Assembly: GCA_001423545.1 (NCBI GenBank)
Contig: LMOK01000001.1
Location: 248,001 to 312,000, forward strand
Source of the DNA: Orlajensenia sp001423545
GTDB lineage: Bacteria > Actinomycetota > Actinomycetes > Actinomycetales > Microbacteriaceae
DNA: 64,000 bases
Reading direction: 5' to 3'
The position numbers and the translations under genes are program-made. Below are positions 26,453-35,578 of the stretch, one piece after another (position 1 is the stretch's first letter; each line of letters starts with the position of its first letter). The notes beneath the pieces were generated by a model. That model was not told where the DNA came from and did not search any database. It worked only from the letters and a program-made list of their open reading frames with translations.

Positions 26453-27604
26453 ATGCCCATGGTACCTTCACCCGAATCCGGAGCCCCGCGGCTGGCCGAC
26501 GTTCTGGCAAGTTGCCGCGCCAGCATCTCAGGCGCGTCCAATGCCCTCGGTCTTCCCGCCGTGGATCACGCCGTCGTCCTCCTCGTCGACGGGCTCGGAA
26601 CCGCCAACCTGCGCGCCTCGGCCGGGCACGCCCGTTACCTCGCCTCCCGTCTCACCAAGAAGGCGTCGTTGCCCGGCGTCTTCCCGGCGACGACCGCCGT
26701 CGGCCTCGGCTCCCTCTGCACGGGTGCGCCCCCCGGCTCCCATGGCCTGGTCGGGTACCGGGTCCTCGACGCCGCCAACGACCGCGTGGTCAACCAGCTG
26801 AGCGGCTGGGACCACGACATGCGGCCCGATAGCTGGCAGCCGCTTCCGACCCAGTTCGAACTGGCGACGGATGCCGGCATCCCCGCGTTCGCGGTCGGCC
26901 CGTCGCGGTACGCGGACTCGGGTCTCAGCAATGCGCTGCTCCGGGGAGCCGAGTACGTGTCGGCGGGCTCCGTCGCCGCTCGCTTCGACGCAGCCCTCCG
27001 GGTCGTCCGCGAGAACGACCGCGCACTCGTCTACGTCTACGTGCCCGAACTCGACATGGCGGCTCACGCCCGCGGGTGGCTCTCCGACAAGTGGGTCGGC
27101 GAGCTCGAGGCCCTCGACGCCGAGGTCTCCAGGTTCGCGGCCTCATTGCCGGCATCCGCCGGGCTCATCGTCACAGCCGATCACGGCGTCGTCGACGTTC
27201 CGGCCGACAAGCACGTGCTGTTCGACACGGCGCCCCAGCTGATCGACGGCGTACGTCACATCGGCGGCGACCCGCGGTGCCTGTACCTGTATCTGGAACC
27301 GGATGCCGACCCCGATGCCGCCGACACCCTCGCCGCAGCCTGGCGCGAGTCCGAGGGCGATCGCGCCTGGGTGTACACGCGCGCCGAGGCCGTGTCCTCC
27401 GGCCTCTTCGGCGATGTCGCACCTGAAGTGCTGTCGCGCATCGGCGACGTGATCGTGGCCGCGCGCAAGCTGATCGCCTACTACGACTCGCGCGAGACCA
27501 ACCTCTCACCGCGGGCGATGATCGGCCAGCACGGTTCCCTCACCGACGAGGAGTCGCGCGTGCCGTGCCTCAGGGTCGGCGCGTACGCGATCGCTGCTCG
27601 CTGA
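26453..27604 (+). CDS. alkaline phosphatase superfamily protein (nucleotide pyrophosphatase / phosphodiesterase)
   Basis: A 383-residue member of the type I phosphodiesterase/nucleotide pyrophosphatase family (two-metal hydrolase). Metal and nucleophile motifs are VVLLVDGLGTANL, FPATTAVGLGSLCTGAPPGSHGLVGY (Thr nucleophile in PATTA), YVPELDMAAHARGW with Asp-His, and LIVTADHGVVDVP. No signal peptide, so it appears cytosolic. Substrate unknown. The ATG at 26453 has GAGACT 7 bases upstream, a weak version of the leaderless -10 seen elsewhere here; the frame is open upstream to 26345. Divergent from parC with 83 bases between starts. Confidence 0.82.
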   Translation: MPMVPSPESGAPRLADVLASCRASISGASNALGLPAVDHAVVLLVDGLGTANLRASAGHARYLASRLTKKASLPGVFPATTAVGLGSLCTGAPPGSHGLVGYRVLDAANDRVVNQLSGWDHDMRPDSWQPLPTQFELATDAGIPAFAVGPSRYADSGLSNALLRGAEYVSAGSVAARFDAALRVVRENDRALVYVYVPELDMAAHARGWLSDKWVGELEALDAEVSRFAASLPASAGLIVTADHGVVDVPADKHVLFDTAPQLIDGVRHIGGDPRCLYLYLEPDADPDAADTLAAAWRESEGDRAWVYTRAEAVSSGLFGDVAPEVLSRIGDVIVAARKLIAYYDSRETNLSPRAMIGQHGSLTDEESRVPCLRVGAYAIAAR

Positions 27605-27644
27605 GATCCCACGGAGTCGCGGCCGAAACGCCGCCCCGACGACG

Positions 27645-27677
27645 AAGGCCGCATCCGAGGATCTCGGATGCGGCCTT
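27645..27677. terminator. bidirectional terminator
   Basis: Perfect 15-base arms (AAGGCCGCATCCGAG and complement) with a 3-base loop, between the convergent phosphodiesterase and DUF3043 genes; TT-rich ends in both directions. Confidence 0.85.
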
Positions 27678-27690
27678 CTGAACGTGATCG

Positions 27691-28293
27691 TCAGCTGGGG
27701 TAGGCGCCGCGGGCGACCTGGGCCTTGGGCAGGCGCATGAAACGCATCTGCAACGCACGCATGGCGGAGTACCAACGCACCTTCTCGACCTTGTCGGCAC
27801 CGAACTTGGCGGCGAGCCGCTTGGTCAGGCTGAAGCCGAGGATGATCGAGTCGACGACGGCGATGAGGAAGAAGCCCCAGAGGGCGAAGATGCCGTACAT
27901 CTGGATCTCGTAGCTCGGGATGAAGGTGAGCACGATGACGAGGGCCATCACCGGAAGCATGAACTCGCCGATGTTGAAGCGGGCGTCGACGTAGTCACGG
28001 GCGTAGCGCTTCTGCGGACCGCGGTCGCGCATGGGGAGGTAACGGTCGTCGCCGGCCGCCATCCCGGCACGCTGCTTCTCTCGCACCTCGGCGGCCTTGA
28101 TCTTGGCCTGGCGCGACGCCTCCTTGCGGTTGTCGGAGACGAGCGGACGCTTGCGCGCTGCCTCCTGCTCCTTGCGCGTCGGAGTCGGGGCGCCCTTGCC
28201 CTGACTCGTCGCGGAGGAGGCCAGACGGGCGGCCGTCTCGTCGACGGACTCGGTCACGGGTTCGGCGCCCTGAGGCGCGGTTTGCTTGGCCAC
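27691..28293 (-). CDS. DUF3043 family membrane protein
   Basis: A 200-residue actinobacterial protein of unknown function. The first 110 residues are charged, with PTPTRKEQEAARKRPLV and MRDRGPQKRYARDYVDARFNIGEF as the family hallmarks; two transmembrane helices follow (LPVMALVIVLTFIP and FALWGFFLIAVVDSIILGF) and a short basic tail. The start is the GTG at 28293, with AAGGA 6 bases upstream; an overlapping ATG two bases earlier is in another frame. A TACTCT -10 near 28325 would give a 22-base leader. It faces the phosphodiesterase gene across a terminator. Confidence 0.85.
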   Translation of the reverse strand: MAKQTAPQGAEPVTESVDETAARLASSATSQGKGAPTPTRKEQEAARKRPLVSDNRKEASRQAKIKAAEVREKQRAGMAAGDDRYLPMRDRGPQKRYARDYVDARFNIGEFMLPVMALVIVLTFIPSYEIQMYGIFALWGFFLIAVVDSIILGFSLTKRLAAKFGADKVEKVRWYSAMRALQMRFMRLPKAQVARGAYPS

Positions 28294-28523
28294 ATCAAAT
28301 CCTTGGAATCGGTAGGACTCCAGAGTAGCCGCTGAAGCTGAGGGAGAGTGGCGTGCCGGCAGTCTTCGTGCCCCGGTTGCGGGGGCGCGCGCGGTTCGTC
28401 CCCGCCGATACGGTGGCGACTGCGATCGCTGCATTCCGGCGGGCGCGGGGGATGCGGTGCCGATGCATGCGGCGTGGCTCTCTCTGCACACCAACTTCCT
28501 GCCCCTACCTGGAGGTCACCTTC

Positions 28524-31500
28524 GTGCTGTTCCGCCGCCTCTCCGCGTTCGTGATCACCGCCGTCCTCGTCGTCGCCGGACTGGTCGCGACGCCCAGCAT
28601 CGCCCTGGCCGCCGTGCCCGACACCCCCGACGACTGGGCGCTGCACTCGCGCGCCATCGACGAATCGAACACGACGTTCCAGCTCTCCTGGGTTCCGGTG
28701 GCCGGTGCCCTCGGCTACAGCGTGAGCCTGACCGTCGCGACGGATGCCGTTGCGGCGGCGACCACCCCGGCGACGGTGCTCACCACGTACACCAACAGCG
28801 TCACTCCGACGGCGTTCCTCGCGACCGCCGGGAACGTCTCGTCCGAGGAGACCGTCTTCTGGAGGGTCGCGGCATATGGGCAGAGTGGCACATCCACATC
28901 GCTGTCGTCGACGCAGCTGAGTGCGTACTCCGAGTTCTCCTCCTTCACCCGTTCGCCTCTCGTCGCCCCGACGGCCGTCTCCCCGCTCGGAACGAATCTG
29001 AACCCGGCGACGGTCGTGTATCCGGATGCCGTGACCTTCAGGTGGACGCCGGTCGCCGGGGCCGAGCTGTACACCGTCTCCTACTCCCAGAGCGCGACCT
29101 TCGCGTCGGGGGTAACGACCAAGACCACGACGGGCACGAGCCTCTCGCCGGACACCCTCCTGTCGCGTGACGGCAGGTGGTACTGGCGGGTCTCGGCGAC
29201 CGTCGTCACCTTCTCGTTCTCGGGCGCGACGCAGAAGACGCAGGTCACCCCGCCGTCGGCCGCCCAGGTGTTCACCGTGACCTGGAACGATCCGGCGACA
29301 GACGCCGATGAGTCGCAGCCGGCGCTCGTCAGCCAGCAGGACGTCGACACCACGACCACCGTGCTGAGCGACCCGATACTCACGTGGACGCCGGTGTCTG
29401 GTGCGGCGTCCTATCGCGTGCAGCTCGGCAACGCCCAGCAGGACGACATGATCACCAGCCCGAGAACCTTCACCGCCTACGGCACGTCCTTCGTGCCGAC
29501 CACGCTCCTGGCTGACCAGGACTGGTACTGGCAGGTCACGGCCATCGACGGTGCGGGCAACCTGGGTACGCCGTCCGAGGTCAAGCGGTTCCAGAAGGCA
29601 TGGGGAGCTCAGACCGCCTCCACGGATGCGTCGCTGGCGGGCATCGCTTCACCCGTCGCCGTGTCCGGTGGCACCACCCTCGCGACACCGGAGACCTATC
29701 CCATCGACAGGCTCGAGCTGAAGTGGAACGCCCTCGCCCGGGCGACGGAGTACCTGGTCAAGGTGTACCAGGTGCTGAACGGCGTCCCGAGTTCTGCGCC
29801 GAACGCCACCTGCACCACGGCGAGCACCTCAGCGACGATCATCACCGGCGCAACCGAGCTCACCGAGTCCGTGGACGGGCTCTCCGCGTGCCTGTGGCCG
29901 ACCAAGGTCATGGACCGCCTCAGCGTCTACACCGGAGGCAACCCGATCACATACAAGTGGACCGTGGAGGCCATCGCCTACGATTCCAACGTCACGTCGA
30001 CGACGGTGTCGAGCGCCGCATCAGCACCACGCTACTTCCGTCTCTCAGACGCCGCTCCGGGTGCCACGCTGGATCCGAACGAGGGCGTCGTGAACGGCGA
30101 CTCTGCGGCGTGGAGTGGTCAGACGGCTCCCGCCGTCCAAGGACAGGCAGCACCCGTCTTCACCTGGGAGTCCGTCGACGACGCCAACCTCTACATCGTC
30201 GAGGTGGCGCTCACGAAGGAGTTCACGTCCCCGATCGCGCGGTTCTCGACCATATCGACCACGCTGCGGCCCACAGGCGTCTTCGACGACACCACGACGA
30301 CGAACCCCTACTACTGGCGCGTCAAGGCCGGGTTCTCGGAGGACGCGAAGGTTCTCTCCGAGGACCGCAGCCAATGGCCCGCCGCATCCGACGCGGGATT
30401 CGAGTGGCGCACCTGGAAGAAGTCGAGCACGAAGACCTCCTTCGACGGCGTCATTCCCGTGTCGCAGGAGAACGGCACAACGGTGCTGCGCTGGGCCCCG
30501 CAGGCCCAGACCGGGCCGTCCGACGGCGGCTCGAGGGGCTATGTCGTCAAGATCTACGGCGGCAGCAGCGCGATCGGCGTGCCCATCAATGGCGTGTCGG
30601 GCATCAAGACCAATTACCCGTTCCTGATCGCGCGCACGAAGACGGATCTGCCGTTGACCGAGGGCGGCATCTACACCTTCACCGTCGCGCCGCTTGACGC
30701 GAACGGCACCGTGGGCAACGCCTCCGTCCCGCAGACGTTCACAGTGGCGGGATCAGCGCCCAGCGGACTCACGGCGACGCTCGACAGTGTCAGCCGTTCG
30801 ACTGCCCGCCTCAGCTGGGTACCGACCCCCGGCGCGCAGCTCTACACCGCCACCGTGGTCGGGCCGACCGGCTCAGTTCTCCAGACCGCGGTGACAGCGC
30901 AGACCGCCATCAGCATCTCCGGCCTCTCGGGTTCGGCGTCCTCCTACACCTGGCGGGTGCAGCCGACCCGCCCGCTGGAGGTCCCCGGCACGACGAGCGC
31001 CGACGCCACATTCACGGACCCGTTGGGCGACATCTCCCCGGTGACCCCCAACGCGAGGGTTCTCGCCCCCTTCACGACGGATCAGGAGAGCGGGCCGGCG
31101 GATGCCGCAGCCGGTCGGATCCTCGCATGGTCGCCCGTCAGCGGCGCCACCCGGTACCTCGTCTCCATCACCCCGGCCGGGGGGACCACGATCACCGACA
31201 CGACGGTCGCGACGAACTACGTCATCCCGTCGGCCGTCAGCTACGGCATCGCCTACTCCTGGCAGGTGACCGCACTCACCGGCGCATACTCGAAGACGGC
31301 GCCGGGTGCTGTCATCGCGGCATCCGCCCCACGCTCCTTCATGGCACTCACGCCCCCGAGCGCCGTCTCTCTCGGCACCATCACGGCGGCCGGTACGACC
31401 GTCACGGCCAAGTGGACTGCTCTGGCGGGCGATGCGAAGAACGGATCCGGCCAGAAGCCGGCCTATGTGCTGCAATGGAGGGTCGCGACGGACGCCGATT

Positions 31501-32519
31501 GGAGTGATTCCCGCTCGGTGGAGACCTTCGACACCGTCACGTACGCCGTGACAGGGCTGGCGACGGGCACGACCTACCAGTTCCGCCTCGCTGCTCGCGA
31601 CGCGGACGGCAACCAGAGTCCCTGGAACCAGTACGCGAACGTCACCACGTCGACCGCACCGAAGGCCGCGCCGGCGGTGCCGACGGTCACGGCCGGGGTC
31701 GGATCGTTGACCGCGAGCTGGCCGGCGCTGTCCTCGGGCAGCAATGGCGGGTCTCCGGTGACCGGCTATGCGGTTCGATACCGCAAGTCGACGACATCGA
31801 CGTGGACCACGACCACGGTCATCACCCCGAGGATCGTGCTCTCTGCACTCTCGAAGAACGCGAGCTACAGGATCGAGGTCGCGGCGTTCAACATCGTCGG
31901 CACCGGCCCCTACAGTGGCATCACGGCCACGACGCTGTCGCTGCCCACAGCGGCCGCCGCTCCCGCCGTCAAACGCGGTGACAGGACGGCCACGGTCGCC
32001 TGGAGGGCACCGACGTCGAACGGCGGCTCGCCGATCACCGGCTACTACCTCGATCGCCGCAGCTACAACGCGGCCACGAAGACGTGGAGCTCCTGGCGGG
32101 CGACGGCGGTGTCGACGACCTCGTACACGGCGACGGGCCTCGTGAACGGCACCGGCTACCAGTTCCGAGTCGCCGCGCGCACCAAGCTCGGCACAGGAAC
32201 GTACTCGGCCGCGAGCCTCAGCGTGACTCCGGCTGGCAAGCCGTCCGCGCCGTCGAAGGTCGCCGTCACGGCGACGACGGGCAAGTTCACCGTCAGCTGG
32301 GCGGCCGCCGCCACCAACGGGTCGGCGATCACCGGCTACACCGTGCAGTACTCGGCCAACGGCACGACGTGGAGCACCCTGAAGGCTGCGACGTCCACGA
32401 CCCGGTCGTACACCACGACAGCGGGGACGAAGGGCAAGACGTACTGGTTCAGAGTGCTGGCGAAGAACGCCGTCGGCTCGAGCCCCTCCAGCTCGGTCGT
32501 GAAGTCCGTCAAGAGGTGA
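28524..32519 (+). CDS. large secreted fibronectin type III-repeat protein
   Basis: A 1331-residue exported protein. The N-terminus is a signal peptide (RR, then AFVITAVLVVAGLVATP, cleavage near ALAAVPD). The rest is all beta: repeated ~100-residue modules, each with a WxPVxGAxxYxVxL strand and a W(Y/R)WRV or WQVTA strand, then four clear C-terminal Fn3 domains from about residue 945 (TYQFRLAARDADG, YRIEVAAFNIVGTGPYS, GYQFRVAARTKLGTGTYS, TYWFRVLAKNAVGSSP). There is no LPxTG or C-terminal helix, so it is probably released. I see no catalytic domain. The GTG at 28524 has GGAGGT 7 bases upstream; the longer open frame lacks this. An adhesin, matrix or polysaccharide-binding role is possible. Confidence 0.82.
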   Translation: MLFRRLSAFVITAVLVVAGLVATPSIALAAVPDTPDDWALHSRAIDESNTTFQLSWVPVAGALGYSVSLTVATDAVAAATTPATVLTTYTNSVTPTAFLATAGNVSSEETVFWRVAAYGQSGTSTSLSSTQLSAYSEFSSFTRSPLVAPTAVSPLGTNLNPATVVYPDAVTFRWTPVAGAELYTVSYSQSATFASGVTTKTTTGTSLSPDTLLSRDGRWYWRVSATVVTFSFSGATQKTQVTPPSAAQVFTVTWNDPATDADESQPALVSQQDVDTTTTVLSDPILTWTPVSGAASYRVQLGNAQQDDMITSPRTFTAYGTSFVPTTLLADQDWYWQVTAIDGAGNLGTPSEVKRFQKAWGAQTASTDASLAGIASPVAVSGGTTLATPETYPIDRLELKWNALARATEYLVKVYQVLNGVPSSAPNATCTTASTSATIITGATELTESVDGLSACLWPTKVMDRLSVYTGGNPITYKWTVEAIAYDSNVTSTTVSSAASAPRYFRLSDAAPGATLDPNEGVVNGDSAAWSGQTAPAVQGQAAPVFTWESVDDANLYIVEVALTKEFTSPIARFSTISTTLRPTGVFDDTTTTNPYYWRVKAGFSEDAKVLSEDRSQWPAASDAGFEWRTWKKSSTKTSFDGVIPVSQENGTTVLRWAPQAQTGPSDGGSRGYVVKIYGGSSAIGVPINGVSGIKTNYPFLIARTKTDLPLTEGGIYTFTVAPLDANGTVGNASVPQTFTVAGSAPSGLTATLDSVSRSTARLSWVPTPGAQLYTATVVGPTGSVLQTAVTAQTAISISGLSGSASSYTWRVQPTRPLEVPGTTSADATFTDPLGDISPVTPNARVLAPFTTDQESGPADAAAGRILAWSPVSGATRYLVSITPAGGTTITDTTVATNYVIPSAVSYGIAYSWQVTALTGAYSKTAPGAVIAASAPRSFMALTPPSAVSLGTITAAGTTVTAKWTALAGDAKNGSGQKPAYVLQWRVATDADWSDSRSVETFDTVTYAVTGLATGTTYQFRLAARDADGNQSPWNQYANVTTSTAPKAAPAVPTVTAGVGSLTASWPALSSGSNGGSPVTGYAVRYRKSTTSTWTTTTVITPRIVLSALSKNASYRIEVAAFNIVGTGPYSGITATTLSLPTAAAAPAVKRGDRTATVAWRAPTSNGGSPITGYYLDRRSYNAATKTWSSWRATAVSTTSYTATGLVNGTGYQFRVAARTKLGTGTYSAASLSVTPAGKPSAPSKVAVTATTGKFTVSWAAAATNGSAITGYTVQYSANGTTWSTLKAATSTTRSYTTTAGTKGKTYWFRVLAKNAVGSSPSSSVVKSVKR

Positions 32520-32584
32520 GTCAGCGCCGTGCGGTCCGTCTCCGACCCGGAGCGGACCGCACGGCGCGTGCATCCGTCGCCGAC

Positions 32585-32590
32585 TAAAAT
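32585..32590 (+). promoter_or_regulatory. -10 element of the M20 gene, leaderless
   Basis: TAAAAT, 7 bases before the ATG at 32598; the closest to the -10 consensus among the leaderless group. Confidence 0.65.
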
Positions 32591-32597
32591 CGACGAC

Positions 32598-34022
32598 ATG
32601 ACGGATGATCGACACCCAGCTGACCCGAATTCGACGACGACCGGTCAGGACGCGGTGCGTGAGGCCGTCGAGACGGGCTTCCCGAGCACCATCGCCGACC
32701 TCTGCGACCTCGTCCGCATCCCCTCGGTGTCGTGGCCCGCGTTCGACCAGGCTCACGTCCACACCAGCGCCGAGGCCGTCGCCGAGTTGTTCCGCGGCCT
32801 CGGGGTCTTCGACGAGGTGCGCATCACCCAGGCCCCCGTCGCCGACGGCGAGACCCTCGGCAACCCCGCGGTGCTCGCGGCACGCCCGGCACGGAACGGC
32901 GCGCCGACGATCCTGCTCTACGCCCACCACGACGTTCAGCCTCCCGGAGACTCCGAGGAGTGGGAGAGCGCGCCCTATGAGCCGACTGTGCGCGGCGACC
33001 GCCTCTACGGCCGCGGGGCGGCGGACGACAAGGCGGGAGTCATGGCTCACGTCGCCTCGATCCGCGCCCTCGTCGAGGCCTACGGCACCGACTTCGACCT
33101 CGGCCTGGCCATCTTCATCGAGGGGGAGGAGGAGGCCGGCTCGCTCTCCTTCGCGCACTTCCTCGAGCAGAACCGCGACGCCCTGGCGGCTGACGTCATC
33201 GTCGTCGCCGACTCGGGCAACTGGGATCTCGAGACGCCGGCGCTCACGGTCGGCCTGCGTGGCAACGTGGCGTTCCGCCTGACGATCCGCACCCTCTCGC
33301 ACGCGGTTCACTCGGGCATGTTCGGGGGAGCGGTGCCGGATGCGATGCTCGCGATGGTTCGCCTGCTCGCGACCTTCCACGGCGAGGACGGCTCCGTTGC
33401 CGTCTCCGGCCTCACCGGTCGGGACGCGGACACGCCGGAGTACCCCGAATCGCAGCTGCGTTCGGAGAGCGGCCTGCTCGACGCCGTCTCTCCCATCGGA
33501 CACGGCAGCTTCCTCAGCCGCATCTGGACCCAGCCGGCGATCACCGTGACAGGGATCGACGCACCGAGTGTCGGCAATGCCTCCAACACCCTGCTGCCGT
33601 CGGTCGCCGTCCGTGTGAGCGCACGCATCGCGCCCGGACAGACCGCGACCGACGCCCTCGCCGTGCTGACGGAGCACATCGAGCGCAACACGCCGTTCGG
33701 CGCCGAGTTCGCCATCGACAAGGTGGAGCTGGGCGACCCGTTCCTCGTCGACACCAGCGGCTGGGCCGTCACCGAGGCCAAGGCGGCCATGGCCGACGCC
33801 TGGGGGCGCGAGGCTGTCGACATGGGCATCGGCGGTTCGATCCCGTTCATCGCCGACCTCGTGCACGTCTTCCCCGAGGCGCAGATCCTCGTGACCGGCG
33901 TCGAGGACCCGGATTCCCGAGCCCACAGCCCGAACGAATCGCTGCACCTCGGCGTCTACAAGCGCTCGGTGCTGAGCGAGGCGCTGCTGCTCGATCGCCT
34001 CAACGCCCGCACCGACAGCTGA
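32598..34022 (+). CDS. M20 family dipeptidase/carboxypeptidase
   Basis: A 474-residue two-zinc M20 peptidase. Zinc and catalytic motifs are LLYAHHDVQPPGD (His, Asp), GRGAADDKAGVMAH (bridging Asp), and FIEGEEEAGS with the general-base Glu; the dimerisation (lid) domain begins near residue 220 (LTIRTLSHAVHSGMFGG) and the last zinc ligand is in RAHSPNESLHLG. By its size and HHDVQP motif it belongs to the dipeptidase (cytosolic nonspecific dipeptidase-like) branch, likely recycling peptides. No signal peptide. The start is set by a leaderless promoter. Confidence 0.9.
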   Translation: MTDDRHPADPNSTTTGQDAVREAVETGFPSTIADLCDLVRIPSVSWPAFDQAHVHTSAEAVAELFRGLGVFDEVRITQAPVADGETLGNPAVLAARPARNGAPTILLYAHHDVQPPGDSEEWESAPYEPTVRGDRLYGRGAADDKAGVMAHVASIRALVEAYGTDFDLGLAIFIEGEEEAGSLSFAHFLEQNRDALAADVIVVADSGNWDLETPALTVGLRGNVAFRLTIRTLSHAVHSGMFGGAVPDAMLAMVRLLATFHGEDGSVAVSGLTGRDADTPEYPESQLRSESGLLDAVSPIGHGSFLSRIWTQPAITVTGIDAPSVGNASNTLLPSVAVRVSARIAPGQTATDALAVLTEHIERNTPFGAEFAIDKVELGDPFLVDTSGWAVTEAKAAMADAWGREAVDMGIGGSIPFIADLVHVFPEAQILVTGVEDPDSRAHSPNESLHLGVYKRSVLSEALLLDRLNARTDS

Positions 34023-34070
34023 CGCCGATGGCGCGGGGGAGTGCATCAGGGTTTCCCCGGCATCCGGCAG

Positions 34071-34076
34071 TACTAT
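34071..34076 (+). promoter_or_regulatory. -10 element of erpA
   Basis: TACTAT, transcript start near 34083; the leader of about 40 bases holds GAAGGAG before the ATG. Confidence 0.5.
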
Positions 34077-34123
34077 GGGAGTGATCTTCACAACTTGAGG
34101 CGCCCCGCGCGCGAAGGAGCATC

Positions 34124-34480
34124 ATGACGGACACGATCACGACGAGCACGACGGCCCACGGGGTCGGCCTCAGCGACGCCGCGGCCACCAAGGTGAAGAG
34201 CCTCCTGAACCAGGAGGGTCGCGACGACCTGCGCCTGCGCGTCGCCGTTCAGCCCGGCGGATGCTCCGGTCTCATCTACCAGCTCTACTTCGACGAGCGG
34301 ATGCTCGACGGAGACGCCACGGTCGACTTCGACGGCGTCGAGGTCATCGTCGACAAGATGAGCGTCCCGTACCTCGACGGCGCCTCGATCGACTTCGAGG
34401 ACACCATCCAGAAGCAGGGCTTCACCATCGACAACCCCAACGCGTCGGGCAGCTGCGCCTGTGGAGACTCGTTCCACTAG
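34124..34480 (+). CDS. erpA: iron-sulfur cluster carrier protein, HesB/IscA type
   Basis: A 118-residue A-type carrier that delivers iron-sulfur clusters to target proteins. The three cluster cysteines are in QPGGCSGLIYQL and the C-terminal GSCACGDSF; VGLSDAAATKVKSLL is the usual N-terminal helix. GAAGGAG precedes the ATG. It stands as a single-gene unit, closed by a strong terminator at 34498, next to the cytochrome oxidase genes, an order shared with mycobacteria; Rieske protein QcrA is one plausible client. Confidence 0.93.
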   Translation: MTDTITTSTTAHGVGLSDAAATKVKSLLNQEGRDDLRLRVAVQPGGCSGLIYQLYFDERMLDGDATVDFDGVEVIVDKMSVPYLDGASIDFEDTIQKQGFTIDNPNASGSCACGDSFH

Positions 34481-34497
34481 GAACTGCCATCTTCGGC

Positions 34498-34538
34498 CTC
34501 GGGAGATCGTCCATGCGGACGATCTCCCGAGTGCTTTT
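34498..34538 (+). terminator. strong rho-independent terminator after erpA
   Basis: Perfect 15-base arms (CTCGGGAGATCGTCC and complement), a 4-base ATGC loop and a T run (TGCTTTT), 17 bases after the stop codon. Confidence 0.92.
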
Positions 34539-34618
34539 AAGCCGGAAAGTCGCGGGAAAATCACGGATTCCGTGCAGACAGACCCCGCCCGGTGCACACT
34601 GAGGCCGGGAGCGCGGAG

Positions 34619-34624
34619 TAGGCT
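34619..34624 (+). promoter_or_regulatory. -10 element of the ctaCDF operon
   Basis: TAGGCT with a transcript start near 34631 and a leader of about 52 bases ending in GAAAGG before the ctaC GTG. Confidence 0.45.
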
Positions 34625-34682
34625 GGAGACGATCAATCACACTTCCCTGTGAAGTGTCCACGAGTCCCCCGAAAGGTCACCG

Positions 34683-35576
34683 GTGCGCAACAATCGCCGT
34701 CTCCGATGGGCTGCCATTCCGATCGCAGCGACGCTAGCCGTAGTTCTCGCCGGGTGCACCCAGGCGCAACTGAACGGTTTCCTCCCCGGTTTCGAGGAGG
34801 GCGAGAGCCCCGTCACGAACAACACCTCGATGGTGTCCGGCCTCTGGGTCACATCCTGGATCGTCCTGCTGGTCGTCGGTGTCATCACCTGGGGCCTCAC
34901 GATCTGGGCCGTCATCGTCTACCGTCGCCGCAAGGGCCAGACCGGCCTCCCGGTGCAGCTGCGCTACAACATGCCGATCGAGATCTTTTACACGATCGTG
35001 CCGCTCATCCTCGTGCTGGGCTTCTTCGCCTTCACGGCACGCGATCAGACCGCCATCGAGACGCCGTACGCCGAGCCCGATGTGAAGATCAACGTCGTCG
35101 CCAAGCAGTGGGCCTGGGACTTCAACTACGTGGATGAGGACGTCTACTCGCCCGGAATCCAGGGCCAGTACGACGACAGCTCCAACGACGGCAGCGGAGC
35201 GCTGGTCGAGTCCGAGCTTCCGACTCTCTACCTGCCCGTGGGCAAGAAGATCGAGATCTCGCTCAACGCCCGCGACGTCATCCACTCCTTCTGGGTCATC
35301 GACTTCCTCTACAAGAAGGACATGTTCCCCGGCAAGACCAACTACATGTACGTCACCCCAGAGCGCGAGGGAACGTACAAGGGCAAGTGCGCCGAACTCT
35401 GCGGCGAGTACCACTCCGCGATGCTCTTCAATGTGAAGGTCGTCTCCGAGGCGGAGTACGAAGCCCACATCCAGGATCTGCGCGATGCCGGCTTCGAAGG
35501 CCAGCTCGGTGCCGAGTACGACCGCAACACGAACCTGCCGGGCACGAAAGCGCCCGTGACCGAGGAGGGCGAGTAG
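34683..35576 (+). CDS. ctaC: cytochrome c oxidase subunit II
   Basis: Subunit II of the aa3 oxidase (297 residues), which takes electrons from cytochrome c to the CuA centre. The N-terminus is a lipoprotein signal with lipobox LAGC; two transmembrane helices follow (LWVTSWIVLLVVGVITWGL and EIFYTIVPLILVLGFFAF), then the cupredoxin domain facing outside. CuA ligands are in GKCAELCGEYHSAM, with the His of VIHSFWV. The GTG start has GAAAGG upstream. First gene of ctaC-ctaD-ctaF, with ctaD 2 bases after its stop. Confidence 0.96.
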   Translation: MRNNRRLRWAAIPIAATLAVVLAGCTQAQLNGFLPGFEEGESPVTNNTSMVSGLWVTSWIVLLVVGVITWGLTIWAVIVYRRRKGQTGLPVQLRYNMPIEIFYTIVPLILVLGFFAFTARDQTAIETPYAEPDVKINVVAKQWAWDFNYVDEDVYSPGIQGQYDDSSNDGSGALVESELPTLYLPVGKKIEISLNARDVIHSFWVIDFLYKKDMFPGKTNYMYVTPEREGTYKGKCAELCGEYHSAMLFNVKVVSEAEYEAHIQDLRDAGFEGQLGAEYDRNTNLPGTKAPVTEEGE

Positions 35577-35578
35577 CC

